Part shown: positions 1 to 9,072 of the stretch, piece by piece
Numbering within the stretch: the first letter of the stretch is position 1
Layout: the number at the start of each line of letters is the position of its first letter
DNA from: Sphingopyxis yananensis
GTDB lineage: Bacteria; Pseudomonadota; Alphaproteobacteria; Sphingomonadales; Sphingomonadaceae
Direction of reading: 5' to 3'
DNA length: 64,000 nucleotides
NCBI RefSeq assembly: GCF_020687785.1
Contig: NZ_JAJEWI010000008.1
Span: 310,001 to 374,000, forward strand
Notes under the pieces: generated by a model
What the model saw: only the letters and a program-made list of their open reading frames with translations
The model's database searches: none
Told to the model about the DNA's origin: nothing
Position numbers and translations under genes: made by a program

Positions 1-1
1 T

Positions 2-172
2 TACACCAATGACCAGATTTTCCCCGGAATGATTGACGTTCAGGCCAGCACCCTGCACGACCCCAGCGCGATATTGCCGGTGCAGTGCCAAATTCAAACG
101 GCGGAACGAATGGATTGGGTGCGCGATCTGGCCGATTTGCCCAGCTTTGAACGCTATCCCCCTATGGAATAA
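2..172 (+). CDS. GFA-family protein, C-terminal fragment
   Basis: Open from the left window edge to the TAA at 170-172 (56 residues visible). The tail (PGMIDVQASTLHD, then ERMDWV, DLPSF, YPP) resembles the C-terminus of glutathione-dependent formaldehyde-activating (GFA/CENP-V-like) zinc proteins, where a 'hi..r..W...d.lP.f' ending is usual. The zinc-binding cysteines would lie upstream of the window, so the family call rests on the tail only. It is convergent with rarA. Confidence 0.55.
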   Translation, partial: YTNDQIFPGMIDVQASTLHDPSAILPVQCQIQTAERMDWVRDLADLPSFERYPPME

Positions 173-211
173 GAGCGATCAGGACAGGTGCGCTGCCCAG
201 CTAGGCAGCCT

Positions 212-1546
212 TCAAGCCATTCGTGCTTCGGCACGGCGGGCATTCCACCATGCAATGCGCTCCGCGATGCGCCGTTCAAAGCCTCGGTCCACGGGCTGAT
301 AAAATTCCACCGGCCTCATGCCATCGGGCCAATAATTGTCCCCCGAAAATCCATCGGGGGCATCATGGTCATATTGATATCCCGACCCATAGCCCAAATT
401 TTTCATCAATTTGGTCGGTGCATTCAAGATATTTTGCGGCGGCATTAAGGAACCAGTTTCCCGTGCGCTTTTCCACGCGGCCTTGTGCGCGGCATAGGCC
501 GCATTGGATTTAGGGGCTGTCGCGCAATAAATGCAGGCCTGCACAATCGCCAATTCCCCCTCTGGCGAACCCAGAAATTGATAAGCATCCTTAGCCGCCA
601 TACATTGTACCAAGGCTTGCGGGTCCGCCAAACCAATATCTTCGGCCGCAAAGCGGACAATGCGGCGCAGCACATAAAGTGGCTCTTCGCCCGCGACCAA
701 CATACGCGCCAACCAATAAAGCGCGGCTTGCGGGTCCGACCCGCGCAAACTTTTATGCAGCGCCGAAATCAGATTATAATGCCCGTCCCGATCCTTGTCA
801 TAAACCGGCATCCGGCGGTGCAAAAACTGGCTGAGCTGCGCAGCATCCAATGTCTGCGACAGACCCGCCGAAAATAAAGTTTCCACCTGATTCAGCAAAA
901 AGCGGCCATCTCCATCCGCGCTGCTCATCAGCGCCGACCGCGCATCCGCCGTCACAGGCAGGGCGCGGCCTACCAATGCTTCGGCGCGCTCCACCAGCGA
1001 ATTTAGCGCGGCCTCGTCCAAACGGTTTAGCACCAGCACCTGTGCGCGGCTTAACAATGCGGCATTTAATGCAAAGCTGGGGTTTTCGGTTGTTGCCCCC
1101 ACCAAAACCACCGTGCCCCGTTCCACAAAGGGCAAAAATCCGTCTTGCTGGGCGCGGTTGAAGCGGTGAATTTCGTCCACAAACAACAAGGTACGCTGAC
1201 CCATGCGCGCCGCGGCCTTGGCTTCGGCAAATGCTTTTTTCAGATCCGCCACCCCCGAAAAAACAGCGGACAGAGGCGCAAAGCGCATGCCCACAGCCTC
1301 GGCCAACAAGCGCGCAATAGTGGTTTTTCCGGTCCCCGGTGGACCCCAGAAAATGATCGACGACAAATTTCCCGCCGCCACCATGCGGCCAATGGTTCCG
1401 TCTGGTCCCGTCAGATGATCCTGCCCCACAACATCCGCCAGATTTTTGGGGCGTAGCTGTTCCGCCAAGGGCGTGGTGCCATGCGGCCCCTGACCTTGGT
1501 TCTGGTTGGCTTGGTCGCCATCGGATGCGAACAAATCGTCGGTCAT
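212..1546 (-). CDS. rarA: Replication-associated recombination protein A (AAA+ ATPase)
   Basis: 444 aa, normal length for RarA/MgsA. The N-terminus has the family signature PLAEQLRPKNLADVVGQDHL, then Walker A GPPGTGKTT (about residues 69-77) and Walker B LLFVDEIHRF (about 118-127). The C-terminal MgsA/tetramerisation region includes AEDIGLADPQAL and YKYPHD-like blocks. RarA acts at stalled replication forks and interacts with SSB in the family. Its start lies 6 bp from the stop of the upstream glycosyltransferase gene, so the two are probably cotranscribed leftward. Confidence 0.95.
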   Translation of the reverse strand: MTDDLFASDGDQANQNQGQGPHGTTPLAEQLRPKNLADVVGQDHLTGPDGTIGRMVAAGNLSSIIFWGPPGTGKTTIARLLAEAVGMRFAPLSAVFSGVADLKKAFAEAKAAARMGQRTLLFVDEIHRFNRAQQDGFLPFVERGTVVLVGATTENPSFALNAALLSRAQVLVLNRLDEAALNSLVERAEALVGRALPVTADARSALMSSADGDGRFLLNQVETLFSAGLSQTLDAAQLSQFLHRRMPVYDKDRDGHYNLISALHKSLRGSDPQAALYWLARMLVAGEEPLYVLRRIVRFAAEDIGLADPQALVQCMAAKDAYQFLGSPEGELAIVQACIYCATAPKSNAAYAAHKAAWKSARETGSLMPPQNILNAPTKLMKNLGYGSGYQYDHDAPDGFSGDNYWPDGMRPVEFYQPVDRGFERRIAERIAWWNARRAEARMA

Positions 1547-1552
1547 AAGCCC

Positions 1553-2725
1553 TTAGCGCCGCTGCCCGTCTTGGGGGGCCGCGCTTTTTTGCCGGATCAA
1601 GCGCATATATGTATCCACCACCGTCTGGTTAATGGCGTCCCATTGATAGGATTGGCTTTCTTCCAACGCGGCGGCCCCGTGACGGGCGCGCAGCGCGCTG
1701 TTCGTGCAATAACGTTCCAGATCATCCGCAAACAGCGAAATCGCGCCGGGTTCGACCAAATAGCCCGTCACCTGATGCTTGACGATGCTGGCGCTGCCGG
1801 TCGCGCGCGCAGCGACGACTGGCAAACCACAAGCCATCGCTTCCAATGTCACATTGCCAAAGGCCTCGGTCACCGACGGATTAAACAGCATTTCGCTAGA
1901 TGCAATGGCGCGGGCCAAGTCGGTTCCGCCTTGAAAACCGACAAATTTCGCATTGGGCAAACGCGATTGGAACCAGTCACCCGCCGGACCTTCGCCAATC
2001 ACCACCACATCATGCTTCACGCCGCGCCGACGCAGCAAATCAATGCTGTCGGCAAAGACGTCCAGCCCCTTTTCCATCACCAACCGCCCCAAATAGGCGA
2101 TGACGGGCGTGTCATCTGCAATGCCCAAATCGCGCCGCCACGCCATATCCCGCCGCGATGGCCGCAAGACTTCGCGGTCCACACCGCGCGTCCAAATGCC
2201 AATGTCATAATTCATACGCTGATCACGCAGCACTTGCGCAAAGCTTTCGCTGGGCGCGATCAGCGCGTCGCAACGGCGATATAAACGCCGCAGCCACGCC
2301 ACCATCAACGGTTCGACAAACGACAGATTATAATAGCGGAAATAGGTTTCAAACCGCGTATGCACCGAACAGGCCACCGGAATATGGCGATCCCGCGCCC
2401 ATGCCGCCGCTTGGCGCGACACTTGATCGGGGCTGCTGATGTGCAAAATATTGGGATTAAATGCCTTCAAATCCGCCTTGACGCGGGGCGAAAGCCATAA
2501 AGGGATACGATATTCGCTGCGGCCCGGAATGGCCATGGAAGGCACGCTGATCAAATCGCCCGTTGGTTCAAAATCCGGATCATCCACCGTCGGGGAATAG
2601 ACACGGACATCCGCGCCCTGTGCCAATAAATAGCCAACCAGTCGGTTCAACGCTTTGTTCGCGCCATCGACGGTCATATTATAATTACCGCTGAACAAAG
2701 CGATACGAAGATCGGAAGTTTCCAT
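1553..2725 (-). CDS. Glycosyltransferase family 4 (GT-B), MgtA/PimB-like
   Basis: 390 aa from the ATG at 2725. An upstream ATG at 2893 would add a basic, unconserved extension. The start METSDLRIALFSGNYN leads into a GT-B N-domain. The C-domain has AYLGRLVMEKGLDVF, VVIGEGPAG and the nucleotide-sugar acid motif PSVTEAFGNVTLEAMACGLPVV. It probably transfers a hexose or hexuronic acid to a membrane lipid or glycan; the substrate cannot be read from sequence. It occupies the place behind corC where lnt is often found in alphaproteobacteria. Confidence 0.85.
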   Translation of the reverse strand: METSDLRIALFSGNYNMTVDGANKALNRLVGYLLAQGADVRVYSPTVDDPDFEPTGDLISVPSMAIPGRSEYRIPLWLSPRVKADLKAFNPNILHISSPDQVSRQAAAWARDRHIPVACSVHTRFETYFRYYNLSFVEPLMVAWLRRLYRRCDALIAPSESFAQVLRDQRMNYDIGIWTRGVDREVLRPSRRDMAWRRDLGIADDTPVIAYLGRLVMEKGLDVFADSIDLLRRRGVKHDVVVIGEGPAGDWFQSRLPNAKFVGFQGGTDLARAIASSEMLFNPSVTEAFGNVTLEAMACGLPVVAARATGSASIVKHQVTGYLVEPGAISLFADDLERYCTNSALRARHGAAALEESQSYQWDAINQTVVDTYMRLIRQKSAAPQDGQRR

Positions 2726-2804
2726 TCCGTTTGCGCTAGCCCGAACACCCGTCAAACGCAATCTTCCAGCGTCGACGGGTGCGGGATGATCCGCGATATA
2801 ATGT

Positions 2805-3749
2805 CTAATATTCGGTGGTTTTGCTGTTCGACGGGGCTTCATATTCGCCCTCAACAGGTGGGTGAAGGCGCAGACGGTGAACGCGGCGCTCATCGGCTTC
2901 CATCACTTCGATCCGCCACCCGCTGTCGTGCACCAAAATCGTGCCAACCTCGGGCATATGATGGGCCATGACCACCGACAAGCCGCCAATCGTGTCAATA
3001 TCTTCGTCCACCACCGCAAGCCGCGGGTCGATCAATTCACCAATATCGTCCAATTCGGCCCGGGCGTCCAATTCCCAGCATCCGTCGATACCCGGAACAA
3101 TCAACGGTTCCGGTTCATCGTCATGCTCGTCTTCGACTTCGCCGACAATTTCTTCGACCAAATCCTCGAACGTCACCAAACCTTCGGTGCCGGAATATTC
3201 GTCGATGACAATAGCCAAATGGGTCCGCTTGGCGCGCATTTCGGCCAATAAAGCCAAGGCGTCCATGGATTGGGGCACATATAGCGGTTGGCGAATCAAT
3301 TCGATCAACGGCGGCGGTTCGCGCCCGTCAGCCAAAACGGCGAACACATCTTTGATCAGGATCATCCCGATCACTTCGTCCAGCGTTTCCCGATAAACGG
3401 GAATACGGCTGTGTCCCGCTTCGGCAAAAATTGCCACCAGATCGGAGAAGGACGCCGTTTCCGGCACGGCAATAATCTCACCGCGCGGCACAGCCACATC
3501 GTCGACGCTCTGTTCCCCGAAGTGCAACAAATTGCGCATCATTTTGCGCTCTATGGCCGACAGGTCGCCATTGCCTGTCTGTGCTGCCATCCCTGCGTCA
3601 TCTTCCTCGGCTTCGTCGATCACATCTTCGATCTGCTCGCGAAGGGTGGGTTCATTGCTCCCACCAAATAACAATGTTTTCAATCCAGCGAATAAGCCAG
3701 ATTTACTACTGTCCTCTTCCGATCTGGAATGACCTTGGTCGTCGGCCAT
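2805..3749 (-). CDS. CorC/HlyC-type CBS-domain protein
   Basis: 314 aa. An acidic N-terminal leader is followed by two CBS repeats (VAVPRGEIIAVP, then RIPVYRETLDEVIGMILIKDV, then THLAIVIDEYSGTEGLVTFEDLVEEIVGEVEDEHDDE) and a C-terminal CorC_HlyC domain (SGWRIEVMEADERRVHRLR). There are no membrane helices, unlike the DUF21 members. The family is linked to Mg/Co efflux or membrane homeostasis. It lies 21 bp downstream of ybeY in the conserved phoH-ybeY-corC operon. Confidence 0.9.
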   Translation of the reverse strand: MADDQGHSRSEEDSSKSGLFAGLKTLLFGGSNEPTLREQIEDVIDEAEEDDAGMAAQTGNGDLSAIERKMMRNLLHFGEQSVDDVAVPRGEIIAVPETASFSDLVAIFAEAGHSRIPVYRETLDEVIGMILIKDVFAVLADGREPPPLIELIRQPLYVPQSMDALALLAEMRAKRTHLAIVIDEYSGTEGLVTFEDLVEEIVGEVEDEHDDEPEPLIVPGIDGCWELDARAELDDIGELIDPRLAVVDEDIDTIGGLSVVMAHHMPEVGTILVHDSGWRIEVMEADERRVHRLRLHPPVEGEYEAPSNSKTTEY

Positions 3750-3770
3750 GATATTTGTCGTTTCCTTTAT

Positions 3771-4277
3771 CTATTGCGTGTCATCATATGGATTGCGGAT
3801 GCCCAGCGATGCAAGCGCTTTCACTTCCAACGCCTCCATCGCAGCGGCGCTACGGTCGTCCATATGATCATATCCGACCAAATGCAGCGCGCCATGCACC
3901 ATCAAATGGGTGGCATGATCGACCAGCGAAATGCCTTTTTCCTCGGCTTCGCGGGCGCAAGTTTCGCGCGCCAGCACGATATCACCGATCAATATTTCGC
4001 CGTCATCGCTGTTGGTCAGGCCGTGAAAATCTTCGGGTGCATATTGGGGGAAAGACAGGACATTGGTCGGCTTGTCCTTGCCCCGAAAATCACGGTTCAA
4101 CTGATGTACTTCGGCATCATCCGTCAACCGCACCGAGATTTCGACGATTGGCGCAGCATCGCCCAGCCCCGCATGGGGCGTTAATTCCAGCGCGGCATGG
4201 ACGGCTTTTGCCGCGCGCTCTTCCCAGTCCAATTGGTCGGGCCATGGTTGGGCTTCATAGGTTTCAATGGATAACAT
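3771..4277 (-). CDS. ybeY: Endoribonuclease YbeY (rRNA maturation)
   Basis: 168 aa, typical size. It carries the zinc motif HGALHLVGYDHMDD (H-G-x-L-H-L-x-G-Y-D-H) near residues 130-143, and NVLSFPQ, also diagnostic of the family. YbeY is needed for 16S rRNA 3'-end maturation and 70S quality control. It sits between the PhoH-family ATPase and corC, its usual partners, all transcribed leftward. Confidence 0.95.
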   Translation of the reverse strand: MLSIETYEAQPWPDQLDWEERAAKAVHAALELTPHAGLGDAAPIVEISVRLTDDAEVHQLNRDFRGKDKPTNVLSFPQYAPEDFHGLTNSDDGEILIGDIVLARETCAREAEEKGISLVDHATHLMVHGALHLVGYDHMDDRSAAAMEALEVKALASLGIRNPYDDTQ

Positions 4278-4369
4278 GATGCGCCTCCTTCAGCGCAAAG
4301 CCCGAAAAACACAAGATCAGTTCCACAAAAGCATGGACCCAGACAGACCCCATGCCCGCGCCGCTATGG

Positions 4370-5380
4370 TCAACTGCCCGGCCCTTCATAAGCCTCGACA
4401 ATGCGGCCCACGATGGGGTGACGCACCACATCTTTGCTGGTGAAGCGGCTGACGTTAATCCCCTCCAGCCCCTCCAACCGACCAACGGCGTCCGCCAATC
4501 CGCTGGTGATGGGAATGGGCAGATCGACCTGATTGGGATCGCCGCAAATCACCATCCGGCTGTTCATGCCAAAGCGGGTCAGAAACATCTTCATCTGGGG
4601 AATGGTGGTATTTTGCGCTTCGTCCAAAATGATAAAAGCATCCGCCAAGGTGCGACCGCGCATAAAGGCCAAGGGTGCAATTTCAATTTCCCCGCTGGCG
4701 ATGCGCCGTTCCACCTGCTCGGCGGGCAAGCAATCATGCAGCGCATCATAGAGCGGGCGCAAATAAGGATCGACCTTTTCCTTCATATCCCCAGGCAAAA
4801 ATCCCAGCTTTTCCCCCGCTTCCACCGCAGGGCGTGACAGAATAAGCCGCTGCACGCTGCCCGTAATCAACTGCGAAACCGCCTGTGCCACCGCCAAATA
4901 GGTTTTGCCGGTTCCCGCCGGACCCAAGGCAAAAATCACATCATCACGGCCCAATGCTTGCATATAGGGCACCTGCGATGGGGCGCGCGGCACAATGGTT
5001 TTCTTGCGCGTGCGGATCATCACCGTGGGGGCTTTGTCGCTGGGTTCATGGCGGATGATGCCATCCAAGGTCGGCTGGGCCGACATCGCAATCACCGCGT
5101 CGACCATGCCATTGTCAAAATCTTCGCCGCGTTCAATACGTCCATATAGGTCGGTCAAAACATCGCGTGCACGCGCGGCGGCTTCGGCCTCCCCCTCAAT
5201 TTGCACACGGTTGCCACGCGCCGAAATATAGACGCCCAGTCGATTTTCGATGGCCACCAAATTGCGATCAAACTCTCCGAACAAGATGCCCAATAACGCT
5301 GTTCGTTCAAACTCTGCCGTAATGCGAACACGATCACCGGCTTCGGCGGGTGTTGCGGCGAGTGGGCGTTTTGTCATCAA
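4370..5380 (-). CDS. PhoH-family ATPase (PhoL/YbeZ)
   Basis: 336 aa. A KH-like N-terminus (RLGVYISARGNRVQIEG) precedes the PhoH ATPase core: Walker A ALGPAGTGKTYLAV, RPAVEAGEKLGFLPGD and Walker B AFIILDEAQNTT. It partners YbeY in RNA metabolism in other bacteria. The ATG overlaps the miaB stop by 4 nt, so it is translationally coupled to miaB. Confidence 0.93.
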   Translation of the reverse strand: MMTKRPLAATPAEAGDRVRITAEFERTALLGILFGEFDRNLVAIENRLGVYISARGNRVQIEGEAEAAARARDVLTDLYGRIERGEDFDNGMVDAVIAMSAQPTLDGIIRHEPSDKAPTVMIRTRKKTIVPRAPSQVPYMQALGRDDVIFALGPAGTGKTYLAVAQAVSQLITGSVQRLILSRPAVEAGEKLGFLPGDMKEKVDPYLRPLYDALHDCLPAEQVERRIASGEIEIAPLAFMRGRTLADAFIILDEAQNTTIPQMKMFLTRFGMNSRMVICGDPNQVDLPIPITSGLADAVGRLEGLEGINVSRFTSKDVVRHPIVGRIVEAYEGPGS

Positions 5381-6726
5381 GCCTCCTGATATTGGCGCAA
5401 GGTCGCGCCCAAACTATTCGGTCCAGCCGAGATAATATCCACATCAACCATATCGCCAATGCTAAGTTCCGGTGCGATCAGATGCACCGACTGCAACCAT
5501 GGCGATTTTCCGATAAATTGACCGTCAAGCTTGCCCTTGCGTTCCAACAAAATATTGGTGGGGAGGCCCACGGTGGCGGCGTTGAACGCCTGTTGCTGCT
5601 CATTCAGCAGGCTTTGCAAGCGTTGCAGGCGATCATTCATGACGGCATCGTCAATTTGATCGTCCATCGTCGCGGCGGGCGTTCCGGCCCGCTTGCTATA
5701 TTTAAAGCTATAGGCCATCGCAAAATTGGTATCGCGAACAATGTCCAGCGTCGCCTGAAAATCATCCTCAGTCTCGCCCGGAAAACCAACGATGAAATCG
5801 CCCGAAACCGCCACATCGGGGCGAACAGCGCGCATTTTTTCGATGATATCCAAATAGGACCGCGCCGTATGGCTGCGGTTCATGGCCGCCAAAATGCGGT
5901 CGCTGCCTGCCTGCACCGGCAAATGTAGGAACGGCATTAATTTTTCGACATCGCCATGCGCCGCAATCAGCCCATCGGTCATGTCATTGGGGTGGCTGGT
6001 CATATAGCGAAGTCGGGCCAGACCATCTTCCTTGGCCAAAGCGCGGATCAGGCCGTCCAAGCCAATGTCCCGTCCCTTGTCATCTTCGCCGGTCCATGCG
6101 TTCACATTTTGACCCAGCAGGGTGATTTCGCGCACGCCAGCCTCGATCAGCGAACGGGCTTCGGCGATCAAATCCGCGAACGGACGGCTGATTTCCGCGC
6201 CCCGTGTATAGGGCACGACGCAATAGGTGCAAAATTTGTCGCAGCCTTCTTGGACGGTCAAAAAGGCGGTCGCGCGCTGGTTCGCCGACCGTTTTGGCAG
6301 CGCGCCAAATTTCGATTCCAGCGGCATATCCAAATCAATGGCCCGCTTGCCGCCCTGCGCCTGTGCAATCAGTTCCGGTAAACGATGATAGGCTTGCGGC
6401 CCGACCACCACATCCACGCTGGGGGCGCGGCGGGCGATTTCCGCGCCTTCGGCCTGTGCCACGCATCCGGCCACCGCAATCACGGGCTTGCTGCCATTCG
6501 CACGGCGCAAACGACCAATGTCGGAATAGACTTTTTCTGCGGCTTTTTCACGGATGTGACAGGTGTTCAGCACCACCAGATCCGCGTCTACACCGTCCTC
6601 AGCGGGGACATAGCCTTGGGCGCCCAGCATTTCGCTCATGCGTTCGCCATCATAGACATTCATTTGACAGCCAAAGGATTTGACGTGGAATGTCTTGGCG
6701 GCGGAAGGATTGGAATCGGAGCTCAT
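5377..6726 (-). CDS. miaB: tRNA-2-methylthio-N6-dimethylallyladenosine synthase
   Basis: 449 aa, family length. The N-terminal MTTase domain starts KTFHVKSFGCQMNVYDGERM with Cys residues for the auxiliary [4Fe-4S] cluster. The radical SAM motif is EGCDKFCTYCVVPYTRG (C-x3-C-x2-C). A TRAM domain lies at the C-terminus (LLERKGKLDGQFIGKSPWLQ). It methylthiolates i6A37 of tRNAs that read UNN codons. It is first of a coupled run miaB-phoH-ybeY-corC and follows plsC by 7 bp. Confidence 0.96.
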   Translation of the reverse strand: MSSDSNPSAAKTFHVKSFGCQMNVYDGERMSEMLGAQGYVPAEDGVDADLVVLNTCHIREKAAEKVYSDIGRLRRANGSKPVIAVAGCVAQAEGAEIARRAPSVDVVVGPQAYHRLPELIAQAQGGKRAIDLDMPLESKFGALPKRSANQRATAFLTVQEGCDKFCTYCVVPYTRGAEISRPFADLIAEARSLIEAGVREITLLGQNVNAWTGEDDKGRDIGLDGLIRALAKEDGLARLRYMTSHPNDMTDGLIAAHGDVEKLMPFLHLPVQAGSDRILAAMNRSHTARSYLDIIEKMRAVRPDVAVSGDFIVGFPGETEDDFQATLDIVRDTNFAMAYSFKYSKRAGTPAATMDDQIDDAVMNDRLQRLQSLLNEQQQAFNAATVGLPTNILLERKGKLDGQFIGKSPWLQSVHLIAPELSIGDMVDVDIISAGPNSLGATLRQYQEA

Positions 6727-6733
6727 GCGCGCC

Positions 6734-7531
6734 CTATAGGCGATCCGGCGCGTCGGCGGAAGAGTGGGAAAAACGCGTCATCGCATCCAAGATACTGGCC
6801 CGCGCGGCATCGGCCAATTGCTTGCGATCCGCCTCCACCGCATCATCCAACGGCTCCAGATAATGGATGGTCAACGCAATGGGTTTCAGGCGCGACAAGA
6901 TGCGGCGGAAATTGTCCAATCCATTTTCCCCAGGCAGCCAAGCAATGTCGGTGGCCGATGCGCCATAATCCAGAAACACTGGCTGCACCTGCAGATTGGG
7001 AGGGGTGGGAATGACCGCCTGAAACAAAGCGGGGCGAAATGGCAATAAGCCCTGCCCATTTCCCGTCGTTCCTTCTGCGAACAATGTCACGGGACGACCG
7101 CTGGCCAACGCATCGCGCAATTGCTGTGTTTGGTGCCCAATTTCGCGGCGCGCTTCACGCTCGACGTAAAGGGTATGATTTTGATCCGCGAGCCAGCCGA
7201 CCAAGGGTGCCCGTCCAATTTCGGCCTTGGACACAAAGGCCGAACGTGCCGCACCCCCAAGGCTGAGAATATCCAGCCAGCTAATGTGATTGGCGATGAA
7301 CAACACGTCGCGCCGCAAGCGCGTGCCTGTTGTGCGGATCCGCAGACCCGCCAACCAACCCACCATATTTAAAAAGGCCATCACCATAGGTGACGGCCTT
7401 TTTGCCAAACGGAATAAGAGATGCGGAACAATTACCAGCACCAGCGCCGCCGCCATCAGCAACAGGCGCAGAACAAAAACCAGCGTCAAAAAAGGTTTCT
7501 CAACCTTTGTCGCGATCGATTGCGACACCAT
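6734..7531 (-). CDS. Lysophospholipid acyltransferase (PlsC-like)
   Basis: 265 aa from the ATG at 7531, or 272 aa from 7552. The hydrophobic N-terminus (FLTLVFVLRLLLMAAALVLV) looks like a membrane anchor. The acyltransferase motifs follow: I, NHISWLDILSL (N-H-x4-D); II, GWLADQNHTLYVER; III, FAEGTTGNGQGLLPF (FPEGT-like). It should acylate 1-acyl-glycerol-3-phosphate or a related lysolipid. The start overlaps the 3' end of fur by about 32 nt, so the two are cotranscribed. A terminator-like hairpin lies inside the reading frame (separate entry). Confidence 0.9.
   Translation of the reverse strand: MVSQSIATKVEKPFLTLVFVLRLLLMAAALVLVIVPHLLFRLAKRPSPMVMAFLNMVGWLAGLRIRTTGTRLRRDVLFIANHISWLDILSLGGAARSAFVSKAEIGRAPLVGWLADQNHTLYVEREARREIGHQTQQLRDALASGRPVTLFAEGTTGNGQGLLPFRPALFQAVIPTPPNLQVQPVFLDYGASATDIAWLPGENGLDNFRRILSRLKPIALTIHYLEPLDDAVEADRKQLADAARASILDAMTRFSHSSADAPDRL
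7371..7403 (-). terminator. Terminator-like hairpin inside plsC
   Basis: Two 15-nt arms (7371-7385 and 7389-7403) pair with one mismatch around a 3-nt loop. The arms begin and end in A5/T5, giving a GC stem with a U-tract on either strand. It lies about 130-160 nt into the plsC reading frame, downstream of fur. Whether it terminates is not known. Confidence 0.4.
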
Positions 7532-7925
7532 AAAGCTCCATGCGATGATCAACCAAGCGATAACCGAGACGTTCGGCGATCACACGTTGCAGGGCCTCTA
7601 GCTCAGGGTCAACAAATTCAATCACACGGCCAGATTCCACATCGATCAAATGATCATGATGCGCCTCTGGCGCCGCTTCATAACGGGAACGGCCATCACC
7701 AAAATCGTGGCGATCCAAAATACCCGCTTCTTCGAACAGACGCACCGTGCGGTACACGGTGGCAATCGAAATTCCGCTGTCTAGCTTGGATGCGCGCTCA
7801 TATAATGTTTCCACGTCGGGATGATCGGTGGAATCAGAAATCACCCGTGCGATAACACGTCGCTGTTCGGTAATGCGCAGGCCTTTTTCTTGGCACAATG
7901 TTTCGAGATCGATCGATCCGGTCAT
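7500..7925 (-). CDS. fur: Fur-family ferric uptake regulator
   Basis: 141 aa. A winged helix (GLRITEQRRVIARVI, then SIATVYRTVRLFEEAGIL) precedes the metal region, APEAHHDHLIDVESGRVIEFVDPELEAL, with the HHDH and E residues typical of Fur. The usual second C-x2-C zinc site is absent, as in many alphaproteobacterial Fur proteins. In alphaproteobacteria Fur may respond to Fe or Mn. It lies in the mucR-fur-plsC-miaB order seen in sphingomonads. Confidence 0.9.
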   Translation of the reverse strand: MTGSIDLETLCQEKGLRITEQRRVIARVISDSTDHPDVETLYERASKLDSGISIATVYRTVRLFEEAGILDRHDFGDGRSRYEAAPEAHHDHLIDVESGRVIEFVDPELEALQRVIAERLGYRLVDHRMELYGVAIDRDKG

Positions 7926-7998
7926 ATCTTCTTTCCTGCAAATACGCAGTCAGCCATTATGTCTGACGCCAGCTATAGGCGCGCTTCGCCCATAGAAC

Positions 7999-8026
7999 AA
8001 GGGCGCCCCCCATTGGTGACGCCCTT
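7999..8026 (-). terminator. Possible mucR terminator hairpin
   Basis: Seven-bp arms AAGGGCG (7999-8005) and CGCCCTT (8020-8026) lie 25 bp past the mucR stop. On the minus strand the stem is followed only by a weak T-run (TTGTTC), so efficiency is doubtful. Confidence 0.35.
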
Positions 8027-8050
8027 ATTTGGTTGGATTGTGGGGGAAGC

Positions 8051-8482
8051 TTATGCTTCGCGGCGCTTGCGCCCACCACCACGGCCCTTTGTGCCCAAAC
8101 CAATTTCCTTGGCCAATGCACGGCGTTTCTCAGCATAGCTTGGTGCAACCATCGGATAATCCGCGGGCAGACCCCATTTGGCGCGATAGTCATCCGGGGT
8201 CATATCATAATGCGTCATCAAATGGCGGCGCAGCATTTTCAGCTTCTTACCATCTTCCAGACAAATGATATAATCCGGCTTTACCGACGAACGAATGGAC
8301 ACCGCAGGAACCAGTTTTTCTTCTTCGACTGGCTCACTGCCCAGACCCGTCAAGGCCATATGGACATTGTTAATCAAAACGGACAGGTCGGAGATTGCCA
8401 CACTGTTGTTGCTGACATGCGCTGCGACAATATCCGCGGTCAAGGTGACAAGCAGATCGTTGCTGTCGGCCTGTGCAGACAT
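8051..8482 (-). CDS. MucR/Ros family zinc-finger regulator
   Basis: 143 aa. The central MucR domain reads AVSIRSSVKPDYIICLEDG, then LKMLRRHLMTHYDMTPDDYR, KWGLPADYPMVAP and YAEKRRALAKEIGLG. The zinc ligands are C (YIICLED) and the H residues of RRHLMTHY; the N-terminal Cys of the classic C2H2 finger appears replaced (VKPDY), as in several MucR proteins. The C-terminal tail is basic (GRGGGRKRR). MucR proteins are H-NS-like global regulators of surface polysaccharide and virulence genes in alphaproteobacteria. Confidence 0.9.
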   Translation of the reverse strand: MSAQADSNDLLVTLTADIVAAHVSNNSVAISDLSVLINNVHMALTGLGSEPVEEEKLVPAVSIRSSVKPDYIICLEDGKKLKMLRRHLMTHYDMTPDDYRAKWGLPADYPMVAPSYAEKRRALAKEIGLGTKGRGGGRKRREA

Positions 8483-8595
8483 AATATTTTCCTAATATAA
8501 GATAACCCAGGGAAGCGAGTTTGTTATTGGAGCAAGCAATTGCGCTCGCCAAAACGCATGGCATCAATTAGTTTTTGAAGCAACGCCTTTATTAG

Positions 8596-9072
8596 CTATT
8601 CAGATACAGAAATATTACGGCGCATGGTAATGGCATCGCGCTTTATACCATCCCCGCCTGAATAATAGGATGGACGGCGTCCACATTCAAAAAATCCCGC
8701 TGCATTATACATAGAAATGGCGGGGTTATCCGCGCGCATTTCCAGAAAATAGTCTTCGACACCTTTGCTATTGGCCCATGCTTGCCAATCGCCCATTAAC
8801 AAACGGCCAATACCCGATGATCTATGCTGGGGATGAACTGCGATTAACAGCAATTCTGTTTCCGGTCCCGCCACCCGTGCAGCGTAAAATCCGCAGATTT
8901 CCTTATCTACATGGGCATAAGCGACCCGCGACCCCGGCAAAGCGAACAGGGTCATCAACTGGGCCCCGCTCCATGCTTCACCATAAATGGGATCAAATGC
9001 CGCATCCATGACGCGCATGATCGCGGGCACATCGGGGGCATATCCGACCATCACTTGCGCCGCGACAGTCAT
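8596..9072 (-). CDS. rimI: Ribosomal-protein-alanine N-acetyltransferase-like GNAT
   Basis: 158 aa GNAT fold with the acetyl-CoA loop LLIAVHPQHRSSGIGRLLM (Q/R-x2-G-x-G) and the C-terminal EMRADNPAISMYNAAGFFECGRRPSYY typical of RimI. Its start overlaps tsaB by 4 nt. tsaB-rimI adjacency is widespread and supports the assignment, but the acceptor protein is not shown by the sequence. Confidence 0.85.
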   Translation of the reverse strand: MTVAAQVMVGYAPDVPAIMRVMDAAFDPIYGEAWSGAQLMTLFALPGSRVAYAHVDKEICGFYAARVAGPETELLLIAVHPQHRSSGIGRLLMGDWQAWANSKGVEDYFLEMRADNPAISMYNAAGFFECGRRPSYYSGGDGIKRDAITMRRNISVSE

